Below, one piece after another: positions 58,513 to 60,528 of a DNA stretch of 64,000 nt. The notes below the pieces were generated by a model. That model had not been told where the DNA came from. It did no database searches and saw nothing but the letters and a program-made list of their open reading frames with translations. Both the position numbers and the translations under genes were made by a program. Source of the stretch: Aplysia californica (taxonomy: Eukaryota; Mollusca; Gastropoda; Aplysiida; Aplysiidae); contig NW_004797491.1 of assembly GCF_000002075.1 (NCBI RefSeq), forward strand, positions 34,429 to 98,428, in the 5' to 3' direction. The number at the start of each line of letters is the position of its first letter. Position 1 is the stretch's first letter.

Positions 58513-59536
58513 GTTTGAGTGTGTCTGTGTGTGGTAGTAAGTGGAGAGTGAGGAGTGTGTGTGTGTGTTTGTTTGTTTTTCGGGCTTTATTTCAGCCTTT
58601 ATTCAGTAACAGTTCAAAGTATACAAAAATAGAAACACAGGATCCATTCACTCCAGGACTCATGAGTCATTCGTCTCTTTCAGTTTCACTCTTTCATTCA
58701 ATTCCCGTGTTCTCTCCCGCGGCTCATCCCCGTCCGCATGACTTTCATACCCCACCCCATCCCTCCAGGCACACACAAAGAAAATCTCACTTGTTCCCTG
58801 CGAACCATGGACAATAATATAGGCAAAGCACCGCCTGAGCTGCATTCCTTTTGTTCGTGAGCTGTGGACCAGGCCAGGGGTGGTCAGTGTCGTCGTCTTT
58901 TAGTTGCTGTCGCCTGTGGATACACTCGCACATTCTTCCTTTCACCCGCTCTTTCACTCACACTGTCTCTCCATCCACAGTTCAGCTCGTCATACGTTCA
59001 AAAGTTGCCCACTAGTTATGTTTAGTTAGTGTGTGTACATGTGCATGATGGTGGTGGGTGTGTGGTGGGTGTTACTGAAGGTTGTCTGTAGGCGGGCTTG
59101 CCATGCGGTACGTGTTCCTTCCCAGACCAGAGGCAGAGGCAGAATGAAAGTTGGCGCCGAACTCTCGCAATAAATAGGCAAAAAATCACGAGACCGGAAG
59201 CCGAAAACCGTTCGAAGAAATAAAGATCGGCACTATTTCTCCGAACGTTCGGAGAAATAGTCACTTCGTAAAATAATACCAATACCAGATGGGGTGGTCC
59301 CACCTGTTCAATGGGGAAGAATTTTGCAGAGCATGAGAAAAAAAAAGGAGTAGTCTACTATATCTAGATCTAGGTCTAGATCTAGAATCTAGAATCTATA
59401 GCAGTTTCTAATTAATGTCTCACGCTCTTGCTTTAGGGAAGCCCATACGCTGCAGTGTTTCAAGAGGCGACCTGTCTTTGAAAGAGGAACTTGAATTTGA
59501 GCTCCTCAGCCTGGATCTTGGAGGAACTCCAGCCAT
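18750..59536 (-). CDS. UBASH3: UBASH3-like (TULA/STS) protein, complete 11-exon gene
   Basis: Coding exons in transcript order: 59536-59424, 43748-43695, 42536-42350, 36869-36668, 35820-35651, 34648-34440, 33416-33163, 29758-29639, 26253-26161, 20391-20149, 18991-18750. All junctions are GT-AG and phases match; the total is 1887 nt, 628 codons plus TGA, close to vertebrate UBASH3A/B (about 620-660 aa). Domains: UBA (about residues 24-58, with MGFPKARA); 2H phosphoesterase (HxT at H110-T112 and H197-T199); SH3 (243-305, with DELLL, GWFKGTS, GFFPGNF); C-terminal histidine phosphatase (about 370-628). In that domain R375-H376-x-E378-R379, R457 (YCSPALR), E478 (EPTLFEW) and H557 (LFVGHSGTPDACTRQL) are kept, so it looks catalytically competent. 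The family removes phosphate from tyrosine-phosphorylated kinases of the Syk/ZAP-70 type and binds ubiquitin and Cbl; the substrate here is unknown. An in-frame TAA lies 21 nt upstream of the ATG. The family call is firm; A versus B paralogue cannot be assigned. Confidence 0.93.
19059..19472. mobile_element. MITE family 1 copy in UBASH3 intron 10
   Basis: GTGTCTCGGCGCGATGGAAT at the left; the right end GATTTCACCATGATGCCTCAC mirrors the family terminus. The interior is colinear with the 16559 copy (AGCTTGTTCATTTGTCTTGC, ATTATTTTGACGAGCGCC). It starts 68 bp upstream of the exon 11 acceptor, close to the likely branch site. Confidence 0.78.
19697..19856 (+). repeat. Repeat family C copy in UBASH3 intron 10
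   Basis: GGCACTTAAAACACAATAAG, GAGCCGAAGATTTGAGAGG and CCACCCACCAGCCACCCA; same order as the other copies. Confidence 0.75.
20149..20391 (-). CDS. UBASH3: UBASH3 exon 10: phosphatase domain
   Basis: 243 nt. Encodes LGSSCKINIEPTLFEWLGWY through FAQYILRKLKPD, aligning with KIRVEPGLFEW of UBASH3B. E478 is kept. The acceptor is TTTACAG and the donor GTTAGT. Confidence 0.93.
21300..21362. repeat. GC-rich hairpin at the left end of the TTAA element
   Basis: CGAGCCGTGGGGGGCGGC (21300-21317) pairs with GCCGCCCCCGGCGGCTCG (21345-21362), 16 of 18 positions. A sharp GC island in AT-rich DNA. Confidence 0.8.
22284..22335 (-). repeat. (GT)n microsatellite inside the LINE 3' UTR
   Basis: About 25 units on the LINE strand, between its stop codon and its terminal tail. 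Confidence 0.95.
22397..25663 (-). CDS. CR1/L2-group LINE ORF2 (endonuclease and reverse transcriptase), apparently intact
   Basis: Single ORF of 1088 codons starting at an ATG, sense to UBASH3 inside intron 9. Residues 1-145 form a leader with a hydrophobic start and a basic stretch. The AP endonuclease spans about 146-365, with TETWL (E180), GDFN (D294, N296) and SDH (D358, H359). The reverse transcriptase spans about 620-870, with YRPVSN, LLDLSAAFDTIDH, GVPQGSVLGPVLFTLY and the YADD catalytic pair at 806-809. A C-terminal region to 1088 reads KERIIFKI and ends FLFLQAYPS. The absence of stops or frameshifts over 3.3 kb indicates a recent insertion, possibly still mobile. The clade is inferred from motif style and the 3' tail. 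Confidence 0.93.
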   Translation of the reverse strand: MELVILTLALLNYFGHVYSFVVNSRSYHHVRVFPVLHPCALNQTGKTTKYTKDQLLNVNNPSLSVPSNVLTSLAQLGVRNSCVCQSKVVKSDKRGTRGGTRKQRKIMVCQGIPRDTVSKNRTTTTVNKKNLIQIDTRNVFQHNCPNLRIGCINTQSCCNKTNIVRDVIEEMNIDLLCITETWLRTEGDESIIADLLPPGFELKSFSRGSRGGGIAFIHRRGLPVKFICGGPSYRTFQSATAFIRSEQLIFRVTCIYRPPPNKKNKFTSKEFFIEFQDLLFQLEQAASPFYIIGDFNFHFDVPSVPDTKRLVSILDDHNLQQLIKEPTHRSGHIVDLLITNTADQHVLKHQVLDKAISDHSLLIANINISKPKHVRRSILSRNTRTIDTQALRDDVSKTLTSLSSLDADTFHDTLKAAIDQHAPMVKRNISSRPFSPWFSLEIKEAKKHRRQAERRWRKSKLQVHRDIFINHRDKVNSIIENNKKRYYLHELQDVKSPKQLVQTTNAILGKETISPLPSATSDDELCSLFVTFFNDKINTIRSSLDLEPNGNLEFSEFTGQILDSFSPVTSSDILNCINGSTIKTCDLDPMPAHVFKTCIDIVLPHITQIVNMSLATGTVPNTFKQAIVKPLLKKPGLDKNEFKNYRPVSNLQFVSKILEKIVLSQVLSHMRKNGLEEIYQSAYKTHHSTETALLKVTSDLLDSIDSKNICLLTLLDLSAAFDTIDHAILLTRLERSFGLSGTVLSWFKSYLLERVQSVQIKNSFSKQVRLDYGVPQGSVLGPVLFTLYTQPLASILQNHGLNYHFYADDSQMYVNGTIQDLPNMISITKQCFYEIKKWMTVNKLKLNEEKTDIILIKNPRLNKDLESVNFDLYGHMTSSKEVVRNLGVYIDHHLSMGSFVGSLSKSLYFQLRRIGLVRKYLSEETTKTLVTSLILSRLDYCNSLLAGLNNKYLNRLQVIQNNAARLITRSKKRDHVTPLLKELHWLPVKERIIFKICVMCFKCVNKTAPFYLQELISIYKPGRNLRSSNDNTLLVTPVKSYKSYGERSFSYLGPFMWNRLPMKLRQIRTLDSFKRHLKHFLFLQAYPS
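26161..26253 (-). CDS. UBASH3: UBASH3 exon 9: phosphatase core with conserved arginine
   Basis: 93 nt. Encodes EAIRDSGETVSFVYCSPALR then CVETATEILK. R457 matches the phosphate-binding arginine of the YCSPxLRC motif. The donor is GTGAGT. A DNA transposon ends 79 bp upstream of its acceptor. Confidence 0.93.
26945..27389 (+). repeat. Duplicated 172-bp segment on either side of an assembly gap
   Basis: 26945-27116 and 27217-27389 are direct repeats. The first 60-80 bp differ at many positions and the last 95 bp are essentially identical. The intervening 100 Ns are the conventional size for a gap of unknown length. A tandem repeat that the assembler could not span fits best. Confidence 0.8.
27117..27216. 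other. Assembly gap (100 N)
   Basis: Exactly 100 N, the usual placeholder for unknown length. Lies in UBASH3 intron 8 inside a DNA transposon. Confidence 0.99.
27503..28117 (-). pseudogene. Degenerate transposase fragment of the intron 8 DNA transposon
   Basis: 204-codon ORF. LLSLYYRR (68-75), RKDQCDVC (124-131), ALYHHRTKLAVY (168-179) and TKDVKCHTGHEGEG (186-199) recall, from memory, animal transposase-like proteins with SHYCR, PKKDxCxxC and ALYYKTKLxVxNF motifs. I cannot name the superfamily. The expected DLQ-type catalytic segment before ALYH is not recognisable and the downstream half is absent, so it is treated as broken. The first 40 residues may not be native. Confidence 0.5.
29639..29758 (-). 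CDS. UBASH3: UBASH3 exon 8: phosphatase domain
   Basis: 120 nt. Encodes KYCRFNINCPRKMVPRASF then DFNKDCPLTEIGKAQARIT. The DxPLTExGxxQA pattern is characteristic of the histidine-phosphatase fold. The acceptor is CACAACAG and the donor GTGAAA. Confidence 0.92.
29759..32266. other. UBASH3 intron 7, unassigned part
   Basis: No repeat family of this window and no exon-like segment seen. The 173-codon frame at 30325-30846 has no protein character. Confidence 0.5.
32267..32536. mobile_element. 270-bp TIR MITE in UBASH3 intron 7
   Basis: TCAAAGATCGTACATAACAA then GATAGTTCAC mirrors the right end (GTGAACCATC then TTGATGCGTACGATCTTTGA). The inverted repeats are about 30 bp with a few mismatches. Confidence 0.6.
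32968..33118 (+). repeat. Repeat family C copy next to UBASH3 exon 7
   Basis: TAGCACTAGCAACATAAATA, AAGTTCCGAAAATTAGAGG and GCACCCGCCAACCATC. It ends 45 bp downstream of the exon 7 donor. Confidence 0.7.
33163..33416 (-). CDS. UBASH3: UBASH3 exon 7: linker and RH catalytic motif of the phosphatase
   Basis: 254 nt. A linker (KLTLPFHSTPLASANGGG) is followed by the phosphatase start RKLFVIRHAERCDF and KSFDATG. R375 and H376 form the phospho-acceptor motif; vertebrate UBASH3B has RHGER here, this protein RHAER. The donor is GTAAGA. Confidence 0.93.
33885..34372 (+). mobile_element. SINE family B copy in UBASH3 intron 6
   Basis: Head GGGCGCTCTCATGGTCGAGA with B box GGTTCGAATCCGG, antisense to UBASH3. 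It ends in the hairpin GCGCTCATATGACATTATGC then AGTTGCGAGCGC at 34322-34354. It stops about 70 bp from the SH3 exon. Confidence 0.88.
34440..34648 (-). CDS. UBASH3: UBASH3 exon 6: SH3 domain
   Basis: 209 nt. Encodes VRRVIKDYSPLQADELLL through SQMEIWTLH. The SH3 landmarks are the DELLL acidic RT-loop end, the GWFKGTS distal strand and GFFPGNF in place of the usual G-x-FPxNY. One exon carries the whole domain. Confidence 0.92.
34812..34860 (+). repeat. MITE family 3 end fragment
   Basis: GCGAGGCAGGCTGACAAAAT then GAGTTAC matches one terminus of MITE 3; no partner end is visible nearby. Confidence 0.5.
34939..35190. mobile_element. MITE family 2 copy in UBASH3 intron 5
   Basis: Ends GAGACCTCAGAATAACAAAG and CTTTGTAATTCTGAGGTAG; about 250 bp, uninterrupted. 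Confidence 0.75.
35651..35820 (-). CDS. UBASH3: UBASH3 exon 5: second HxT motif of the 2H domain
   Basis: 170 nt. Encodes VEMKPQMKQLHMTLAFQYEE through SREATTKNVE. HMT supplies the second catalytic HxT (H197, T199). The acceptor is GCCCTCAG and the donor GTAACA, at phase 0. Confidence 0.92.
35903..35942 (+). repeat. (AAT)n microsatellite in intron 4
   Basis: About 13 AAT units, starting some 80 bp upstream of the exon 5 acceptor on the gene strand. Confidence 0.95.
36340..36655 (+). mobile_element. Possible SINE or LINE tail with GGGATCAATAAA end
   Basis: TGTGTCCTTGAGCAAGACAT resembles SINE bodies, and ACCAAATTGCCCTTCTGGGA then TCAATAAA is a common CR1/L2-type 3' terminus. The head CAGTCCAGTGGGTAAGCG is only weakly A-box-like. 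Confidence 0.45.
36668..36869 (-). CDS. UBASH3: UBASH3 exon 4: middle of 2H phosphoesterase domain
   Basis: 202 nt. Encodes MPDSLVNVLDDV through HHQFLEQLMIILQQAFHRA; the HHQFLEQ core is typical of UBASH3. The acceptor is CATTCAG and the donor GTATTA. The initial ATG is internal to the protein, not a start codon. Confidence 0.9.
36893..37181 (+). repeat. Repeat family C, one partial and one full copy in intron 3
   Basis: A partial copy (GGGCACTTGAAACACAATTA) at 36895-36975 runs up to 24 bp from exon 4. A full copy follows at 37035-37181, with GAAACACAAATAGGTCATAT, AAGTGCCAAAGATTAGAGG and AGAGCACCCACAAACCACC. Confidence 0.7.
37501..37924. mobile_element. MITE family 1 copy in UBASH3 intron 3
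   Basis: Left end GTGTCACAACTCAGGGGAAT is diverged; right end GATTTCACCATGATGCCTCAC is conserved. The interior matches the other copies over its full length. Confidence 0.75.
37991..38226. mobile_element. MITE family 3 (236 bp) in UBASH3 intron 3
   Basis: GTGATGCCCGGGGACAAAAT then GAGTT mirrors the right end (ACTCATTTTGTCAGCATGCC then TCAC). ATAT flanks both sides, a 4-bp duplication. The terminal GTGAGGC is shared with MITE 1. Confidence 0.65.
38443..40901 (+). CDS. Unidentified antisense spliced ORF candidate in UBASH3 intron 3
   Basis: Segments that join in phase at GT-AG sites: 38443-38458 (ATG start, weak), 38629-38821, 38994-39077, 39306-39414, 40447-40901. The translation includes THCAIVYCTEKKANV, IRFVQELHNTGRYTLGC, TVTVSFNITRTAGSKLSE, YEVHLARAYQDVCFFCRKRD and SSFDLSMSDISFSDILATVD. 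Donors at 38822 (GTAAGT), 39078 (GTAAGT) and 40902 (GTAAGC) are strong; the acceptor at 38628 is poor. One in-frame TAA occurs in the last segment (40564-40566). I do not recognise the protein. It could be a host gene, a retired gene or a low-copy DNA transposon. The phase agreement and cysteine-rich, non-repetitive composition favour former coding sequence, but this is inference. Confidence 0.3.
39101..39253 (+). repeat. CT/C-rich tract in intron 3
   Basis: Alternating (CT)n, TTTTT and C-run blocks. Confidence 0.9.
39697..39868 (+). repeat. Family C copy whose head is the SINE B terminal hairpin
   Basis: GTTTTACGGCACTTGCAACT, GCACAAGGTCATATGAGCGC, then CAGAAGATTAGAGGTG and the rest of family C. 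This copy shows that the C head and the SINE B 3' end are the same sequence. Confidence 0.75.
41125..41455 (+). repeat. Dispersed repeat family E copy (intron 3)
   Basis: GTTCACTGACCGGTCACGAT, GCACAAACTGCACGTTA, CGGTAACGAAAGCGAAAGTA and CACTTACACTTCCGCC. Colinear with 57160-57485. Identity unknown. Confidence 0.7.
42350..42536 (-). CDS. UBASH3: UBASH3 exon 3: start of 2H phosphoesterase domain
   Basis: 187 nt. Encodes LLAHVNDPALD through HITFSSFFK, matching the vertebrate stretch from LFSHVGDPFLD to PHITLCQFF. It contains the first HxT motif (H110, T112). The donor is GTGAAT at phase 0. The acceptor lies at the edge of a 57-bp minisatellite. Confidence 0.92.
42538..42910 (+). repeat. 57-bp minisatellite abutting UBASH3 exon 3
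   Basis: Six to seven imperfect units built around AATGCAAGAT, GACAGATAAGAGGAGA and ACGTCAAATTCACATA. The first unit supplies the intron side of the exon 3 acceptor. Confidence 0.85.
43695..43748 (-). CDS. UBASH3: UBASH3 exon 2: 54-nt microexon finishing the UBA domain
   Basis: Encodes EKAIAATGNKGVQRASE plus split codons at both ends (1 nt + 17 codons + 2 nt). The split codons restore alanine with exon 1 and tryptophan with exon 3, giving the UBA helix 2-loop-helix 3 pattern with TGN and VQ. The acceptor is CCACAG and the donor GTAGGC. It is too short for ordinary ORF finding; I found it by searching for the missing UBA half in the required phase. Confidence 0.88.
44709..44888 (+). repeat. 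36-bp minisatellite, five near-identical units
   Basis: The unit is GAGTATTACAGTCTGTTCTG then TGCCATCTATAAACAA. Because 36 is a multiple of three, it keeps frames open on both strands; these are not genes. Confidence 0.92.
45196..45543 (-). mobile_element. SINE family A copy in UBASH3 intron 1
   Basis: The reverse complement starts CGGTGGCCTAGTGGTTAGGC, has the B box GTGGGTTCGAATCCTG, and ends in ATGCGCTATACAAATG and AT-rich repeats. Its tail abuts a 25-bp piece of the SINE B 3' end (45171-45196), so it inserted into or beside an older SINE B. Confidence 0.88.
45570..46105 (-). mobile_element. SINE family B copy in UBASH3 intron 1
   Basis: The minus-strand head GGGGGCTCTCGTGGCCTAGA at 46105 is the best-preserved A box in the family; the B box is GGGTTTGAATCCGAG. 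The 3' hairpin is at 45590-45621. It contains a 24-bp G-run at 45893-45916. Confidence 0.9.
48120..49295 (+). pseudogene. LINE ORF2 fragment: endonuclease fused to RT by internal deletion
   Basis: 391 codons stay open, but residues about 123-136 jump from the endonuclease (GDYIARSSAWGN) directly to RT motif B (ASGLPQGSP). The rest of the endonuclease and RT motifs 0 to A are therefore deleted in frame. The catalytic box is FVDD rather than YADD. Residues about 58-77 contain a tandem duplication of VIVNLYARGG, from a 30-bp DNA duplication at 48288-48349. Confidence 0.75.
49380..49860 (+). pseudogene. RNase H domain remnant of the I-group LINE
   Basis: NTDGSVKRDSQRSGWGF supplies the first RNase H aspartate, MRMEIEAIMKALDWM the glutamate and LITDSMCTLRRIE the second aspartate. 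The frame shifts near 49800, after which TFTWIFCPGHAGVR continues the domain. It is separated from the RT part by a stop (TGA) and about 90 bp. Confidence 0.7.
51440..51620 (+). repeat. Dispersed repeat family E, partial
   Basis: GGGTCTTGATGACGGGCCCG, then AACTTGGAGTTGGACAAAG and CATCATCGGAGAATTCTGAG, a diverged copy of the first half of the family. Confidence 0.45.
51644..51760. repeat. Small foldback sequence (117 bp)
   Basis: AGGGTACCCACTA at the left mirrors TAGTGGGCACCCCG at the right, with GGCTGGATC and GATCC inside. It may be a tiny MITE. Confidence 0.45.
51984..52035 (+). mobile_element. SINE family B head fragment
   Basis: GGGGGCTCTCGAGTTGTCTA then GGTGCGGTGCTCGCCTCTTC. Only the first 50 bp remain before a different repeat family begins. 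Confidence 0.55.
52068..52555 (+). repeat. Repeat family Q copy
   Basis: Starts with short palindromes of CTCACCCCGGGTGAGA type, then a 200-bp block (ATCTACAAAGATGCTACC, CGCCATTTTGTTTTGCC), a CT-rich tract and ACAAAATTGCACG. Confidence 0.75.
52566..52930 (+). repeat. Repeat family Q copy, tandem to the previous
   Basis: CTCACCCCGGGTGAGACTTG, TGTCTACAAAGATGCTA and GTCGCCATTTTGTTTTGCC in the same order and orientation, about 500 bp downstream. Confidence 0.75.
52963..53070. repeat. Palindromic cassette repeat P, cluster 1
   Basis: Units of GCTTATTTAGGCCAC, GTGGCCTAAATAAGG and the spacer TAAGGGAGGGGGGTTTAG. The first two blocks are inverted copies, so each unit can form a hairpin. Two units and a half. 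Confidence 0.85.
53100..54590. other. UBASH3 intron 1, unassigned part
   Basis: Contains GTAGTA runs (53405-53495) and TAGATC words (54165-54260); no gene or assigned repeat. Confidence 0.5.
54594..55345. mobile_element. Foldback-like element with tandem-repeat arms
   Basis: Left arm 54594-54815 has about four units containing GGTGGACCCCGGGGTCACC and GTAGTGAAATAAGTAGG. From about 54820 the same unit continues inverted (TTTCACTACGTTGACCCC, GGGGTCCACC) for about seven units. The outer ends also mirror (GGGGTCTACCTAGCAAAAT versus the reverse complement of TTTTGTTAGGTAGACCCC). The layout resembles foldback/Galileo-type transposons, but no ORF is present. Confidence 0.6.
56308..56427. repeat. Palindromic cassette repeat P, cluster 2
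   Basis: Same unit and same GGGAGGGGGGTTTAG spacer as at 52963, 3.2 kb away, two and a half units. It is again next to a repeat family Q copy. Confidence 0.85.
56430..56650 (+). repeat. Repeat family Q core copy
   Basis: GTCGTCTACAAAGATGCTAC, TTTTCGAATCGAGCCGAAC and GACAAAATTGAACGC. A probable partner end (GGGTGAGAATAGCC) is at 57668-57715. Confidence 0.7.
57160..57485 (+). repeat. Dispersed repeat family E copy (intron 1)
   Basis: GTTCATTGACCGGTCACGAG, GCATAACCTGCATGTTA, CGGTAACGAAAGCGAAAGTA and CACATACACTTCCGCCAC. Same order as the copy at 41125. Confidence 0.7.
57739..57877 (+). repeat. 37-bp tandem repeat of a CCGAACGTTCGG motif
   Basis: Unit CACTATTTCTCCGAACGTTC then GGGAAAATAAAGCTGGG: three full units and one degenerate. 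The first half equals half of the palindrome at 59233. Confidence 0.88.
58471..58505 (+). repeat. (GT)n microsatellite in intron 1
   Basis: About 16 pure units, with TG-rich sequence to 58570. Confidence 0.95.
59233..59260. promoter_or_regulatory. Perfect 28-bp palindrome near UBASH3 exon 1
   Basis: Symmetric about AACGTT: CTATTTCTCCGAAC followed by its exact reverse complement. The centre is GAACGTTC, the GAAnnTTC layout recognised by heat-shock factors. It lies 164 bp inside intron 1. A regulatory role is conjecture; it may be a transposon end. Confidence 0.45.
59424..59536 (-). CDS. UBASH3: UBASH3 exon 1: start codon and first half of UBA domain
   Basis: 113 nt, 37 codons plus 2 nt. ATG at 59536-59534 in a good context (GTCATGG), with an in-frame stop 21 nt upstream. 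The serine-rich leader is followed by LETLQRMGFPKARA, the MGF loop of the UBA domain. The donor is GTGAGA. The exon lies 15.7 kb from exon 2. Confidence 0.85.
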
Positions 59537-60392
59537 GACGAAACTTCCAAACGCGTTTTATTATGTCTGGTTTAGTCGGATCCGAAGGGAGAGTTAAAAG
59601 CCATTCACTTCACTGATCAATAAGGTTTCCACATTTACACAGTTGACGTTGACACTCATCATTCATCATGATGCCATGATGCGGAAATCGGTTCCGCAGG
59701 ACTGGATGACACCGTTTTCAAACTTTCACTTCAAAAAAGTCGAGGGCAAAAATGTCAAAATAACATGATTTCCGCATACGTTGCCTGGTTAAGTGTAGCT
59801 ATGTTGATAAGTGGGCCTGATGCTTGTCGTATACCAATTGAGACTATACGCGGAAGCAGAACTCTCAGTCAAGGCAAACTAATAATAACGCTCTGAGTGC
59901 AACGGGTCATCACGAAGTCACGAAGCGATTGTTTATGTCTGTGAAGACAATAACTTAAAAAAACCCGGAAAGTTTTGAGTGAAACAAAACTAGATCTACA
60001 GTGTAGCATTTTAAGGCCATTAAAACATCAGTGAAATACAGGTAGAATAATTTCAAAATGAGCTATTTATTTTAATCTCTGTATTGATATCTGTATATTA
60101 AAAAATTCTTTTGTACTTTATGAACTTTCTTTACCGTATAATAATCTGTTTGTTTCATGTAATAAAAGTAAAAGGGGGTGTGGCAGGTTCAGAGCACTGA
60201 AACTCTTGTAGAATAAAAGTTAGAAGTTATCGCTCTTTTGTTTTGTCACCGGTCCTGAGAGAATACCAACCCTTTCACTTTCACAGAGAAAACAAACTTT
60301 TCAGCTTACTTCGAAAGTTCATTTCAACGACAAGTTTTATTTTGATTAAACCTAGATCTAGATCTAGTTTTAGGCCTATTTCCAAATCTAAA
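59537..60392. promoter_or_regulatory. Divergent promoter interval between UBASH3 and TXNDC17
   Basis: 856 bp between the two ATGs, so it must hold both 5' UTRs and probably both promoters, unless a noncoding first exon lies elsewhere. I see no convincing TATA box placed for either gene. It contains a CATGATG-rich inverted stretch at 59660-59690, AT-rich sequence at 60050-60140, and a TAGATC cluster at 60350-60370 next to the TXNDC17 ATG. Confidence 0.6.
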
Positions 60393-60528
60393 ATGACATC
60401 TGTTGTTACTGTACACGGACACGAAGCCTTGAGTAAAGCCCTGAAAGAGAAATCTAGCAATGCGTATGTCGTCTTCTATGCTGACCCTGATGAAAATTCC
60501 ATGAGCTGGTGTCCTGATTGCAGAAATG
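60393..60528 (+). CDS. TXNDC17: TXNDC17 exon 1 with WCPDC active site
   Basis: 45 codons plus 1 nt. DPDENSMSWCPDCRN contains both redox cysteines. The donor is G|GTCAGT at 60529. A TAGATC-type repeat lies 25-40 bp upstream of the ATG. Confidence 0.92.

Noticed and set aside
58796-58846. Candidate UBASH3 exon 2 (phase-compatible, starting AQAVLC)
   Set aside because: It lacks the TG and VQ pattern of the UBA domain and has no pyrimidine tract; the 43695-43748 exon fits in phase and sequence.
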